From Variovorax jilinensis (GTDB lineage: Bacteria; Pseudomonadota; Gammaproteobacteria; Burkholderiales; Burkholderiaceae_C), in NCBI RefSeq assembly GCF_030316885.1, contig NZ_JASZYQ010000005.1:368703-432702 (forward strand): a DNA stretch of 64,000 bases, written 5' to 3'. This document shows, in pieces, positions 50,401-59,836 of the stretch (position 1 is the stretch's first letter; each line of letters starts with the position of its first letter). The notes below the pieces were generated by a model. It had not been told where the DNA came from, searched no databases, and saw nothing but the letters and a program-made list of their open reading frames with translations. The position numbers were made by a program, and so were the translations under genes.

Positions 50401-52124
50401 AGGCCCGCCGCATCATCTGCGCCGCCGCGCTGCTGGCCGGCGCGTGCAGCCTCGCCGCAGCGGCCGGTGGCGACGTCGGCCAGGCCGCGAAGCAGCCGAC
50501 CAACTGGATCGCGATCGCGATGTTCTCCGGCTTCGTCCTGCTGACGCTCTGGATCACAAAGTGGGCCGCCTCGCGGACCAAGTCGGCTTCCGACTTCTAT
50601 ACGGCCGGCGGCGGCATCACGGGCTTCCAGAACGGGCTCGCGATCGCCGGCGACTACATGTCGGCAGCCTCCTTTCTCGGCATCTCGGCCGCCGTGATGG
50701 CGACCGGCTACGACGGGCTGATCTATTCGATCGGCTTCCTGGTCGGCTGGCCCATCATCACCTTCCTGATGGCGGAACGGCTTCGCAACCTCGGCAGGTT
50801 CACCTTCGCCGACGTCGCCGGCTATCGCTTCCGGCCGGGCCCGATCCGCGCCTTTGCGGCCTCTGGCACGCTGGTGGTGGTGGCCTTCTACCTGATCGCG
50901 CAGATGGTCGGCGCCGGCCAGTTGATCAAGCTGCTGTTCGGACTCGACTACTGGATCGCGGTGGTGATCGTCGGCGCACTCATGATGGTCTACGTGCTGT
51001 TCGGCGGCATGACCGCCACGACCTGGGTGCAGATCATCAAGGCGGTGCTGCTCCTGGCCGGCGTGAGCTTCATGGCGCTGATGGTGCTTGCTGCCTTCAG
51101 CTTCAGTCCCGAGGCGCTGTTCGCCAAGTCGGTCGAGGTGCGCACGCAGATCGCGGCCAACGGCGGCAAGAGTCCGCTCGAGGCGTCCGCCATCGGCCAG
51201 AGCATCATGGGGCCGGGCGGCTTCGTGAAGGACCCGATCTCGGCGATCTCCTTCGGCATCGCGCTGATGTTCGGCACTGCAGGGCTGCCGCACATCCTCA
51301 TGCGCTTCTTTACGGTGCCCGACGCCAAGGAGGCACGCAAGTCGGTGTTCTGGGCCACGACCTGGATCGGCTACTTCTATCTTCTGATCTTCATCATCGG
51401 CTTCGGTGCGATCACGCTGGTGCTCACCAATCCCGATTTCGCCGATGTCGCGACAGGCACCATCAAGGGCGGTGGCGGCGCTGCCAACATGGCCGCAGTG
51501 CTGGTTGCCAAGGCGGTCGGCGGCAACCTCTTCTATGGCTTCATCTCCGCGGTGGCCTTTGCCACCATCCTTGCGGTGGTGGCGGGCCTGACGCTGTCGG
51601 GCGCCTCGGCCGTGTCGCACGACCTCTACGCAACCCTGATCAAGAAGGGCAAGGCCGACAGCCGCGCCGAACTCAAGGTGTCGCGCATCACCACGGTCGC
51701 CTTGGGCATCGTGGCGGTGCTGCTGGGCATCGCGTTCGAGAAGCAGAACATCGCCTTCATGGTGTCGCTCGCCTTCGCGGTCGCAGCCTCGGCGAACTTC
51801 CCGGTGCTGTTCATGTCGGTGCTGTGGAAGGACTGCACGACGCGCGGCGCGGTCATCGGCGGGCTGCTCGGGCTGGTTTCGTCGGTGGCGCTGACGATCG
51901 TCTCGCCTTCGGTGTGGGAAGCGACGATGGGCCATCCCGCGGGCTCGGCCTGGTTCCCTTACGCCTCGCCCGCGCTGTTCTCGATGACGCTGGCCTTCTT
52001 CGGCATCTGGCTTTTCTCGATCACCGACCGGAGCAGGCAGGCGCAGCAGGAGCGCACGGCGTTTCCGGCGCAGCAGGTGCGCTCGGAAACGGGGCTGGGC
52101 GCTTCGGGGGCCTCGGGGCACTGA
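50397..52124 (+). CDS. actP: ActP-type cation/acetate (monocarboxylate) symporter
   Basis: A sodium:solute symporter of 575 residues with a signal-like start ([16 protein letters not shown]), then about 13 membrane helices. The opening [24 protein letters not shown] segment ([20 protein letters not shown]), [20 protein letters not shown] and [15 protein letters not shown] are typical of ActP, as is [20 protein letters not shown]. Length is slightly greater than E. coli ActP (549). Coupled to the DUF485 gene. Confidence 0.94.
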   Translation: MKARRIICAAALLAGACSLAAAAGGDVGQAAKQPTNWIAIAMFSGFVLLTLWITKWAASRTKSASDFYTAGGGITGFQNGLAIAGDYMSAASFLGISAAVMATGYDGLIYSIGFLVGWPIITFLMAERLRNLGRFTFADVAGYRFRPGPIRAFAASGTLVVVAFYLIAQMVGAGQLIKLLFGLDYWIAVVIVGALMMVYVLFGGMTATTWVQIIKAVLLLAGVSFMALMVLAAFSFSPEALFAKSVEVRTQIAANGGKSPLEASAIGQSIMGPGGFVKDPISAISFGIALMFGTAGLPHILMRFFTVPDAKEARKSVFWATTWIGYFYLLIFIIGFGAITLVLTNPDFADVATGTIKGGGGAANMAAVLVAKAVGGNLFYGFISAVAFATILAVVAGLTLSGASAVSHDLYATLIKKGKADSRAELKVSRITTVALGIVAVLLGIAFEKQNIAFMVSLAFAVAASANFPVLFMSVLWKDCTTRGAVIGGLLGLVSSVALTIVSPSVWEATMGHPAGSAWFPYASPALFSMTLAFFGIWLFSITDRSRQAQQERTAFPAQQVRSETGLGASGASGH

Positions 52125-52413
52125 TGGCGTGGCGCTGCCACTGCGCCGGGCGGACGCGTCGGCCGCCAGGTCATGGCGCGGAGGAGGCAGGGCAGGTTCC
52201 CTGCCGCACGCCGGACTCGCCCGGCGCGAAGTAGGCGCCCGGGTTCCGGCAGGAGCGAGAATCGCGTTCGCCTCGTGACAAGGAATGCAGGCCGTCGACG
52301 ACATCGAGTGCCGTCGGCGGCTGCGGACTGCGCGAGGAGGCTGTCCCTGTTCGATCTCACTTCTCTACCCACCGGGCCGCGGGCGATCTCCGCGCTCGAA
52401 CTTCAATGCGCCT
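52125..52413. other. Non-coding gap between actP and cls
   Basis: A 289-base gap. I find no convincing gene, hairpin or promoter in it. Reading frames that cross it have no family match and look like by-products of the high GC content. It presumably holds the cls promoter. Confidence 0.5.
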
Positions 52414-53880
52414 ATGCTCGACGCGATTCGCCATTCGCTGATAACCATTGCGATCATCACGTTGCTCGAGATCGTGGTGATCGTTCGCATCCTCCTGCGG
52501 CCGAACCGCGATCCCGCGTCGCGGATTGCTTGGATGGCGGTGGTCGGCGCGCTGCCGCTCTTCGGAATGCTCGCCTATCTGCTGGTCGGCGAGGCCAACA
52601 TCGGTGGCGCGCGCACCAAGCGGCTGGATGCCGTGTTCGGGCGCATCGGGCAGACGCCGGGCGCCACCGCGGCCGAGGCCGGCAACGGGCTGGCGTCCGT
52701 ACCGCCGCCCTGGCGGCACCTGTTCGAACTGGGCCGCTCGATCAGCGGCTTCAGCCCGATCGAGGGCAATCGAACGCAGCTGATGGCGGACTCGAACGCC
52801 ACCATCGACGCCATGGTGGCCGACATGGATGCGGCCGTCGACCATGTCCATCTGCTGTTCTACATCTGGCTGCCCGACAACAACGGGCGCAAGGTGGTCG
52901 AGGCCGTGAAGCGCGCCGCGGCGCGCGGCGTGACCTGCCGGGTGATGGTGGACGACCTGGGATCTCGCACCATGGTGCGTTCCGTGCACTGGGCGGCGAT
53001 GCGCGCGGCCGGGGCGCAGGTGGCGACCGGCCTGCCGATCGGCCATCTGCTGCTGCGGCCCTTCCACGGCCGCATCGACCTGCGCAACCACCGAAAGATC
53101 GTGGTGATCGACGACCGCATCACCTATTGCGGCAGCCAGAACTGCGCCGATCCCGAGTTCCTCGTAAAGGCAAAGTTTGCACCCTGGGTCGACGCCGTCG
53201 TGCGCCTCGAAGGGCCGGTCGCCCGACAGAACCAGATCCTGTTTGCCAGCGACTGGCTGACCTACGTCGACGCCGACCAGGACGCGCTGGTTGCGCTGCT
53301 GGCTCGCCCGTTGCCTGAGGCCCTGCCAGGCGGTGTGACCGCGCAGGTGGTGGGCACCGGCCCGACGGTGCGCTTTTCGGCGATGCCGGAGATGTTCACG
53401 ACCTTGCTGTTCGCGGCGCGGCGCGACGTGATCATCACCACCCCCTACTTCGTTCCCAACGACGCGCTGCTGAGCGCGCTGTGCACCACGGCCTACCGCG
53501 GCATCGACATCACGCTGGTGCTGCCGGCCCGAAACGATTCCTGGGTCGTGGGCGCGGCGAGCCGCAGCTACTACGCGGAACTGCTGGCAGCGGGTGTCAG
53601 GATTCTCGAGTACGAGGGCGGCCTCCTGCACACCAAATCGTTCACGCTGGACGGCGAGGTCAGCCTGATCGGCTCGGCCAACATGGACCGGCGCAGCTTC
53701 GACCTGAACTACGAGAACAACATCCTGGTCCACGACCCGGCGTTCACGGCAGTCATCCGGGAACGCCAGCGCCAGTACATCGCCCGCACGCACCCGGTGG
53801 CTCGAGAGGTGGTCGCGGCCTGGCCGATGTCGAAGCGGCTGTGGAACAACCTGATCGCCACGCTCGGGCCGGTGCTTTGA
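52414..53880 (+). CDS. cls: Cardiolipin synthase (phospholipase D family)
   Basis: It joins two phosphatidylglycerol molecules to make cardiolipin in the inner membrane. Starting at ATG 52414 gives 488 residues with two N-terminal membrane helices (about 8-28 and 39-59), as in ClsA. Two HKD motifs are intact: NHRKIVVIDDRITYCGSQN (His 226, Lys 228, Asp 233) and LLHTKSFTLDGEVSLIGSAN (His 406, Lys 408, Asp 413). The frame is open upstream, but added residues would be atypical. Confidence 0.94.
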   Translation: MLDAIRHSLITIAIITLLEIVVIVRILLRPNRDPASRIAWMAVVGALPLFGMLAYLLVGEANIGGARTKRLDAVFGRIGQTPGATAAEAGNGLASVPPPWRHLFELGRSISGFSPIEGNRTQLMADSNATIDAMVADMDAAVDHVHLLFYIWLPDNNGRKVVEAVKRAAARGVTCRVMVDDLGSRTMVRSVHWAAMRAAGAQVATGLPIGHLLLRPFHGRIDLRNHRKIVVIDDRITYCGSQNCADPEFLVKAKFAPWVDAVVRLEGPVARQNQILFASDWLTYVDADQDALVALLARPLPEALPGGVTAQVVGTGPTVRFSAMPEMFTTLLFAARRDVIITTPYFVPNDALLSALCTTAYRGIDITLVLPARNDSWVVGAASRSYYAELLAAGVRILEYEGGLLHTKSFTLDGEVSLIGSANMDRRSFDLNYENNILVHDPAFTAVIRERQRQYIARTHPVAREVVAAWPMSKRLWNNLIATLGPVL

Positions 53881-53922
53881 TGGAGGCCGACCCCCATCGG
53901 GCCGAGCTGCGATTCGCGGCCT

Positions 53923-54366
53923 CTACTGCGCCGTCCAGCCCGGCTGAAGGAGCGGCACCGACGCGAGCGCCGGCCCGCCCTTGGGCGATCGGCCGGCGAT
54001 TCGCGCCACGAGCCTGCCTCGCGGAGGGCGCTTCTCGATCAGGTCCCAGCCGAGCCCGCCCAGCGGCACCTTGACGCGGCCGTCCCACGGCGACTCGACC
54101 TGGCCGGTCCTCCGGCCCACGGCCAGGTAGACGAAACGCGCGTCTGGAGGGCCCTGGACGAACGGACCGAGCAGCCGCGGTCGTCCGTCGGCAAGGCTTC
54201 CATCCACCGTGACCTCGAACTCGAAGGACAGGGAAGCCGGTGAACTGCGCAGGGGCGCCTGGAGCGTGGCCGCACCGGCCTGACCCCTCTGCAAGGCAAA
54301 GGCGAGCCCGGGGACCGGGTCCTCGACGGCGATGCAGATCGGCAGGTGAAAACGTTCAGTCCGCAT
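53923..54366 (-). CDS. DUF5990 family protein
   Basis: 147 residues, starting MRTERFHLPICIAVEDPVPG. The pattern PGLAFALQRG, then a beta-rich region and LLGPFVQGPPDARFVYLAVG followed by GRVKVPLGGLGWDLI, agrees with the DUF5990 family as I recall it. Function unknown; no signal peptide or membrane helix. It overlaps by 11 bases a small gene upstream on the same strand, and converges with cls. Confidence 0.7.
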   Translation of the reverse strand: MRTERFHLPICIAVEDPVPGLAFALQRGQAGAATLQAPLRSSPASLSFEFEVTVDGSLADGRPRLLGPFVQGPPDARFVYLAVGRRTGQVESPWDGRVKVPLGGLGWDLIEKRPPRGRLVARIAGRSPKGGPALASVPLLQPGWTAQ

Positions 54367-54727
54367 GGCGCCTTTCCTTTTCTGTTCCGGTCGCACGCAG
54401 CCTCGGAGCCAGCGAGAGGCTGCGTTGGCAGGACCTGTTCCTGCCGTCGATCTCGATCGCTGGCCGCTCGGATCGCTCCGCCCGATGGCGCACGACATTC
54501 TGACCGATGGCTGCCTCGGCCCGCCATGCACGGGCAGGCGTGGCCAGATGCGCGAGAGCACGCGCGCGACGAGCCCGCTTCTGCCTGATCGCCTCGGCCT
54601 CGGGGTTGCAGTCACGGTCCGGCTTCAGGCCGGCCTGTTGCGCTTTCTCGAGCTCCAGCCTGGCTGCGGCAATGGTCTGTCGGAGTTCCTCGCTGGCCTG
54701 GCGCCGTGCGAAGGTCGCGGCGTACAT
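54356..54727 (-). CDS. Hypothetical small basic protein upstream of DUF5990 gene
   Basis: 123 residues from ATG 54727. The first 70 residues look like a real helical protein (ASEELRQTIAAARLELEKAQ, then a Arg/Ala-rich helix AIRQKRARRARALAHLATPA). The rest is Arg-rich and less convincing. It overlaps the DUF5990 start by 11 bases, as coupled genes often do. No family recognised; it could be a chance frame. Confidence 0.4.
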   Translation of the reverse strand: MYAATFARRQASEELRQTIAAARLELEKAQQAGLKPDRDCNPEAEAIRQKRARRARALAHLATPARAWRAEAAIGQNVVRHRAERSERPAIEIDGRNRSCQRSLSLAPRLRATGTEKERRHAD

Positions 54728-54856
54728 GCGCCCGGGATCGCGTCGTCGCGTCCCGCACGTTGCCCAAAAAATATTCAGGCATTCATGAATTGAATTCGAT
54801 TGCTGCCGCGGGGGTGCCTGGCGTTCAATCTGCTCCATATTCTGTGGAGACATGAT

Positions 54857-55840
54857 TTGAGCATCCAAGCAATCGCAGGCCGCGTCCTGTGCGGCATGAG
54901 CCTTGCCCTCGCCACCCTTGCGCCCGCCGCGGCCCAGGACTATCCCAGCAAGCCGATCGTCCTCGTGGTGCCGTTCACCACCGGCGGCGTGCTCGACACC
55001 CTGGCGCGCACCATCGGCCAGACCTTGACGCAATCGCTCGGACAGTCCGTCGTCGTCGACAACCGCACCGGGGCGAGCGGCAACATCGGGACCGCCTACT
55101 ACGCGCGTGCCGCGGCCGACGGCTACACCATCGGAATGGGGACGATCGCGACCCACGGCATCAATCCGAGCCTCTATGGCGAGCGCCTTCCCTACGATCC
55201 GATCAAGGACTTCAAGCCGCTCGCGATGGTTGCCACCCAGCGGAACGTGGTGCTCGTCAACCCGGCCCTGCCGATCGCCAATGTCCAGCAGTTGATCGCC
55301 CATGCGAAGGCCAATCCCGGCCGACTCGCCTACGGGTCCGCCGGCAACGGGAGCTCCCAGCACATGGCGGGGCAGATGCTGATGCGGCAGGCCGGAATCA
55401 AGCTCACTCACGTGCCCTATCGCGGCAGCGGACCGGCCCTGATGGACCTGATCGCCGGAAACATCGACCTCATGTTCGTCGACATGCCTGCGGCGATGCC
55501 GCACATCCAGTCGGGCAAGGTGCGCCCGATCGGCGTGACATCGCTCGACCGCTCCAGCGCATTGCCGGACGTCCCCACCGTGGCCGAGCAGGGTGTCCCG
55601 GGCTTCGAGGTGACGGCCTGGTTCGGCGTCCTCGCGCCGGCCGCAACGCCGCAGCCGATCGCCGACCGCCTGAGCAGCGAGATCCTGAAGGCCATGGCCC
55701 GGCCCGAGGTGATCCAGAAGATGAAGAGCCTGGGTGCCGATCCAGTGGCCGTGCCGCCGGCACAGTTCGGCGAACACATCGCACGCGAGATTGCGCGGTG
55801 GACCGCGGTGGTGAACGAGCTGAACGTGAAGCTGGATTGA
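54857..55840 (+). CDS. Bug/TctC-family tripartite tricarboxylate receptor (first copy)
   Basis: A periplasmic solute-binding protein of 327 residues. The start is placed at TTG 54857, seven bases after GGAG. This gives a clean signal peptide (IQAIAGRVLCGMSLALATLA, ending AAAQ) and standard length; an upstream ATG at 54800 would add 19 unlikely residues. Family marks are YPSKPIVLVVPFTTGGVLDT, ARTIGQTLTQSLGQSVVVDN, RTGASGNIGTAYYARAAADG and LAPAATPQPIADRLSSEILK. No TctA/TctB membrane genes are nearby, the usual state for Bug proteins in Burkholderiales. An SDR gene follows by 8 bases, so its ligand may be that enzyme's substrate or a precursor (inference). Confidence 0.92.
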   Translation: MSIQAIAGRVLCGMSLALATLAPAAAQDYPSKPIVLVVPFTTGGVLDTLARTIGQTLTQSLGQSVVVDNRTGASGNIGTAYYARAAADGYTIGMGTIATHGINPSLYGERLPYDPIKDFKPLAMVATQRNVVLVNPALPIANVQQLIAHAKANPGRLAYGSAGNGSSQHMAGQMLMRQAGIKLTHVPYRGSGPALMDLIAGNIDLMFVDMPAAMPHIQSGKVRPIGVTSLDRSSALPDVPTVAEQGVPGFEVTAWFGVLAPAATPQPIADRLSSEILKAMARPEVIQKMKSLGADPVAVPPAQFGEHIAREIARWTAVVNELNVKLD

Positions 55841-55848
55841 GGCGCGCG

Positions 55849-56628
55849 ATGATGACCGAAGCCGGGAAGGCCGGCCGCCTGGCCGGGAAGATTGCCTTGA
55901 TCACCGGTGCCGCTGCAGGGATCGGGCGTGCGAGCGCGGTGCGCTTTGCCGCCGAGGGCGCCGCGGTGGCGCTGGCGGACATCGACGGGCCTCGCGTGCA
56001 GCAGCTGGCCGATTCGCTGCGGGAGAGCGGCGCCTCCTGCCTCGCACTGCCGATGGACGTGACGGACGAGGCGAGCGTCGCGGCGGCGTTCGAACGACTG
56101 CATGCGGAATACGGACGCCTCGACGTCCTCATGAACAACGCAGGCGGCTCCTCCATGAACGACCGCAATGTCGTCGACATCGAGATCGAGGAGTTCTGGC
56201 GCGCTATTCGCGTCGACCTGTTCGGGACCTTCGTCTGCTGCCGCCATGCGATACCGCTGATGCGTCTGGCCGGAGGCGGCTCGATCATCAACATGGGTTC
56301 GATCAGCGCACACCGGGGCCTCGTCGGGCGCGATGCCTACACGGCCGCGAAGGGCGGTGTCACCGCGCTGAGCCGCTCGCTGGCCGTGGAGTTTGCGGCC
56401 GAGGGCATCCGCAGCAACATCATCGCGCCCGGTGCCGTGTCGAGCGAGCGGATGGAAAGGTTCATCCGGGAGGACGAGCGCGTGCGCAATGCCGTGAGCA
56501 GGCACCTGCTCGGCCTGCCCGCGCCGGAGGAAGTGGCAGCCACGGCCGTCTTCCTGGCGAGCGACGAGTCGGCGCACATGACCGGCGCCGTGCTGGCCCT
56601 GGACGGAGGCCGCAGCGCCGCAGCGTAG
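55849..56628 (+). CDS. Short-chain dehydrogenase/reductase (SDR)
   Basis: A classical SDR of 259 residues. NAD(P)-binding TGAAAGIGRAS is in ALITGAAAGIGRASAVRFAA; the Asp at the end of beta-2 (ALADIDG) favours NAD. NNAGG and the catalytic Ser-Tyr-Lys (MGSISAHRG; DAYTAAKGG) are present. Substrate unknown; context points to a hydroxy acid or alcohol in carboxylate catabolism. Two adjacent ATG codons (55849, 55852) are possible starts. It follows the first Bug gene and precedes a LysR gene on the same strand. Confidence 0.92.
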   Translation: MMTEAGKAGRLAGKIALITGAAAGIGRASAVRFAAEGAAVALADIDGPRVQQLADSLRESGASCLALPMDVTDEASVAAAFERLHAEYGRLDVLMNNAGGSSMNDRNVVDIEIEEFWRAIRVDLFGTFVCCRHAIPLMRLAGGGSIINMGSISAHRGLVGRDAYTAAKGGVTALSRSLAVEFAAEGIRSNIIAPGAVSSERMERFIREDERVRNAVSRHLLGLPAPEEVAATAVFLASDESAHMTGAVLALDGGRSAAA

Positions 56629-56658
56629 CGCCGGATCTCTCGGAGCCCTGGGGCGACA

Positions 56659-57573
56659 ATGGCGAACCGAATCCCAGGCCCATCCATGAGAAACGTTCCG
56701 TCGGTCCAGCAGCTGCGCGCCTTCGTGGCGATCTATCGCACCGGCAAGATCGCGACGGCTGCCAATGAACTTTCGCTGACGCAATCTGCGGTGAGCGTCC
56801 TCCTTCGACAGCTCGAGGACAGACTCGGCGCGCGGCTGTTCGACCGCACGGCGCGCGCGCTTCACCGCACGCAGGCAGCCGACGAGCTGATCGCCCGCGC
56901 GGATCACGTCCTGTCCGAGCTCGCCGGAATGACGCAGGACATGCGGCAGCTCGCCCAGGTGCAGCGGGGCCTCATTCGGGTCGCGGTGACACCGGTCATC
57001 GCACAGGCCCTCATTCCGCCGGTGCTCCAGCGCTTTCAGCAGAGCCATCCGCAGGTGCGCGTGGTGCTCGAGGATGCGGGCCCGGAGATGTTCCTGGCGA
57101 ACCTGCTGTCCGGCCGAGCCGACTTCGGAATCGGCATCGCCGACGAATCGCATCCGGAACTGGATTCGCGCGTCATCCTGAATGACCAGCTTTTCCTCTT
57201 GTGCGCACCGTCCAGCCCGCTGGCATCGTCCAGCGCGCCTTTGCCCTGGCGAGCCCTCGGCGAGGAGCCCATGGTCCTGCTTCGGCCCGGCTACGGTTTG
57301 CGCCGCAAGATCGACCAGGCAGTCCTGCGCGCAGGGGTTCAACTCACCGTGGTGCATGAGGTGACGCTCTACACCACCGCCATCGCGCTGACTGCGAAGG
57401 GCCTGGGGTCCACCATGGTGCCGGCGTCGACCGTCGCGGAGCTTGTTCGGGTTCACGGGCTCGTTGCGCGCAAGCTGACGGCGCCCGTGGTGTGGCGCCC
57501 CATCAGCGTCATCATGCGGAAGGGGCATCAGTTGCCTCCGGCCGGCGAGCTGTTCGTGGCTGCCTTCACCTGA
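56659..57573 (+). CDS. LysR-type regulator (plus-strand copy)
   Basis: 304 residues from ATG 56659, or 295 from ATG 56686. N-terminal helix-turn-helix: VQQLRAFVAIYRTGKIATAA, NELSLTQSAVSVLLRQLEDR. The effector domain begins LIRVAVTPVIAQALIPPVLQ. Sequence resembles the facing LysR at 57610-58545 through both domains. It probably regulates the upstream Bug-SDR unit or the divergent-facing catabolic operon (inference). Confidence 0.93.
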   Translation: MANRIPGPSMRNVPSVQQLRAFVAIYRTGKIATAANELSLTQSAVSVLLRQLEDRLGARLFDRTARALHRTQAADELIARADHVLSELAGMTQDMRQLAQVQRGLIRVAVTPVIAQALIPPVLQRFQQSHPQVRVVLEDAGPEMFLANLLSGRADFGIGIADESHPELDSRVILNDQLFLLCAPSSPLASSSAPLPWRALGEEPMVLLRPGYGLRRKIDQAVLRAGVQLTVVHEVTLYTTAIALTAKGLGSTMVPASTVAELVRVHGLVARKLTAPVVWRPISVIMRKGHQLPPAGELFVAAFT

Positions 57574-57609
57574 GCAAAGGCGGCCCCCGCGTCGCGAGCG
57601 GCCCGTTGC

Positions 57610-58545
57610 TCAGCCCGCCTGCCCCTGGCCGGCGACCTGCTTCAATGTTGCAACGAACTTCTCCGCCGCTGGTGACAGCGAACGCGCACGCTGAAAATGC
57701 GCGCCGATCACGCGCTCGACGGTCGGCCGTGTCAATCGCCGAGTGACCAGCTTCGTCTCGCGCGCCACGATCGAAGGAGGGACCACCACCACGCCGAGGC
57801 CGTTGGCCGCCAGCGCGACCGCCGTGGCGAGCAGAGACACCTCGTGCGCGATCCGCAGTTCCACGCCGGCATCGCGCGCAGCGGCTTCGATGCGCCTTCG
57901 AATGCCGTAGCCCGAGCGGACCGTGATGATCGGGAAGGCGCTCAGCTGCTTCCATGTCATGGAGACGCCCCCCGGGAAGGTACTGGAGGGCAGTGATGCG
58001 GCCACCAGCGACTCGCAGATCAGGACTTCCTCTCGCAGGCCGGTCACCGGGGCCTCGAGCGTGCCGATGCCGAAGTCCACATGGTTGGCCTGGACGGCAC
58101 CGATGTAGTCTGCCGGCCCGACTTCCTCGATCTCGAGGCTGACGCCCGGATGCCGTTCGAGGAACTTGCGCATCGCCGGGGGCAGCATGGCCTGTGCGAC
58201 GGCGGCGGTCGCGACCACGCGAACGCGGCCCGCATGCAGCCCGGCCAGCTCGCTCATGGAACTCGACAGCCCTTCCATCTCCGCCAGTGCGCGCTCGGCA
58301 TAGGCTATGGCGCGGACCGCGGCATCGGTGCGATGAACGGCACGCGTGCGACGGTCGAAAAGGCTCACGCCGAGCCTCGTCTCCAGTTCGCGCACGAGCA
58401 TGGTCACCGCCGGCTGGGTCAGCGACAGCTCCTGTGCGGCCGCGGAAATGCTGCCGCTGTGGAACACCGCCACGAAGGCGCGCAGCTGACGGACGGAGGG
58501 CAGGGCCGAAAGGGGTCGGGGTTGAATCGCCATGGGAGGACGCAT
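57610..58545 (-). CDS. LysR-type regulator (minus-strand copy)
   Basis: 311 residues from ATG 58545; a second Met four residues in (58533) is possible. Helix-turn-helix: VRQLRAFVAVFHSGSISAAA, QELSLTQPAVTMLVRELETR. Effector domain begins RVRVVATAAVAQAMLPPAMR. It is homologous to the facing LysR and converges with it over a 36-base gap. It follows the minus-strand catabolic operon by 121 bases, so it may be read from its own promoter while controlling that operon. Confidence 0.93.
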   Translation of the reverse strand: MRPPMAIQPRPLSALPSVRQLRAFVAVFHSGSISAAAQELSLTQPAVTMLVRELETRLGVSLFDRRTRAVHRTDAAVRAIAYAERALAEMEGLSSSMSELAGLHAGRVRVVATAAVAQAMLPPAMRKFLERHPGVSLEIEEVGPADYIGAVQANHVDFGIGTLEAPVTGLREEVLICESLVAASLPSSTFPGGVSMTWKQLSAFPIITVRSGYGIRRRIEAAARDAGVELRIAHEVSLLATAVALAANGLGVVVVPPSIVARETKLVTRRLTRPTVERVIGAHFQRARSLSPAAEKFVATLKQVAGQGQAG

Positions 58546-58666
58546 TCTCGATGACGGAGCCTTTGCGAGGTCGATGCCAGTGCCCTTGCGACGCTACAGT
58601 TACGGCAAGGCCGGCAGCCGATCGCTCTCGCCATCGCCTGGTCGTTCGTCCATCGTTGCCCTTGAA

Positions 58667-59830
58667 CTATCGGTATCCCGCCGGAGAGCTTCGCGGCAGC
58701 AGGATGTCGCGATCGAGCGAGCGAACGTCGGTGCGGCCGCAGAGTGCCATCGTCAGGTCGAGCTCGGAAGCGATGAGCTCCAGGCACTTGCGCACGCCGG
58801 CTTGCCCGCCCGCGCCGAGGCCGTAGAGGAAGGGGCGGCCGATCATCGTGGCCGATGCGCCGAGGGCCAATGCCTTCAGCACATCCTGGCCGGTGCGTAC
58901 GCCGCCATCGAGCCACACATCCATGCGGCCCGCCACGGCGTCGACGATCGCGGGCAGCGATTCGATGGTGCTCGCGGCGCCGTCCAGCTGCCTGCCGCCA
59001 TGGTTGCTCACCACCAGCGCATCGGCGCCCGACGAGACGGCGTGGCGTGCATCCTCGGCATCGAGCACACCCTTGAGGATCAGCTTGCCGCCCCAGCGCT
59101 TCTTCACCCACTCGACGTCCTGCCACGAGAGTGCGGGGTCGAACTGCTTCGATGCCCAGGTCGACAGCGTCGAGATGTCGTCCACGCCCTTCGCGTGGCC
59201 GACGATGTTGCCGAAGGTGCGTCGTGGCGTTCGCAGCATGCCGGCACACCAGCGTGGCTTGGTCGCGAGATTGAGCAGGTTGGCGAAGGTCGGCTTCGGG
59301 GGCGTGGTCAGTCCGTTCTTTCGGTCCTTGTGCCGCTGCCCGGGTACCTGCAGATCCAGCGTCAACATGAGGGCCGAGCAGTTCGCAAGTCGGGCGCGGT
59401 CGATCAGCGACTCGATAAAGCTGCGGTCGCGCATCATGTAGAGCTGGAACCAGAAGGGCTTTCCGACGTGGGTTGCAACGTCCTCGATGGAGCAGATGCT
59501 CATGGTCGAGAGCGTGAACGGCACGCCGAATTCCTCGGCTGCCATGGCGGCCAGTATTTCCCCGTCGGCATGCACCATGCCGGTGTTCCCGGTAGGTGCG
59601 AGCGCGACGGGCATCGCCACGGCCTCGCCAAGCATCGTGGTCTGCAGCGATCGGTTTTCCAGGTTCACCGCCACCCGTTGCCGGAGCCGGATACGGGCGA
59701 AGTCCGCTTCGTTGGCGAAGTAGGTGCTCTCGGTCCACGAACCGCCGTCCACGTAGTCGTAGAACATGCGCGGCACGCGGCGGCGTGCCAGGGTCCGCAG
59801 GTCCTCGACACAGGTGATGGCCTGGGGCAT
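58667..59830 (-). CDS. FMN-dependent alpha-hydroxyacid oxidase/dehydrogenase (LldD family)
   Basis: It oxidises a 2-hydroxy acid to the 2-oxo acid. The 387-residue protein has the substrate/FMN motif PRMFYDYVDGGSWTESTYFA (Tyr 24) and LAPTGNTGMVHADGE. The active site SNHGGRQLDG holds catalytic His 277 and Arg 280. WLDGGVRTGQDVLKALALGA binds FMN. Lactate and mandelate dehydrogenases are close relatives; which acid is used cannot be told. It starts 6 bases after the second Bug gene, so it belongs to the operon as its last enzyme. Confidence 0.92.
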   Translation of the reverse strand: MPQAITCVEDLRTLARRRVPRMFYDYVDGGSWTESTYFANEADFARIRLRQRVAVNLENRSLQTTMLGEAVAMPVALAPTGNTGMVHADGEILAAMAAEEFGVPFTLSTMSICSIEDVATHVGKPFWFQLYMMRDRSFIESLIDRARLANCSALMLTLDLQVPGQRHKDRKNGLTTPPKPTFANLLNLATKPRWCAGMLRTPRRTFGNIVGHAKGVDDISTLSTWASKQFDPALSWQDVEWVKKRWGGKLILKGVLDAEDARHAVSSGADALVVSNHGGRQLDGAASTIESLPAIVDAVAGRMDVWLDGGVRTGQDVLKALALGASATMIGRPFLYGLGAGGQAGVRKCLELIASELDLTMALCGRTDVRSLDRDILLPRSSPAGYR

Positions 59831-59836
59831 CTCTGC

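Noticed and set aside
53882..53925. GAGGCC...GGCCTC inverted repeat between cls and the DUF5990 gene as terminator
   Set aside because: Loop of nearly 30 bases and no T run; too weak to call.
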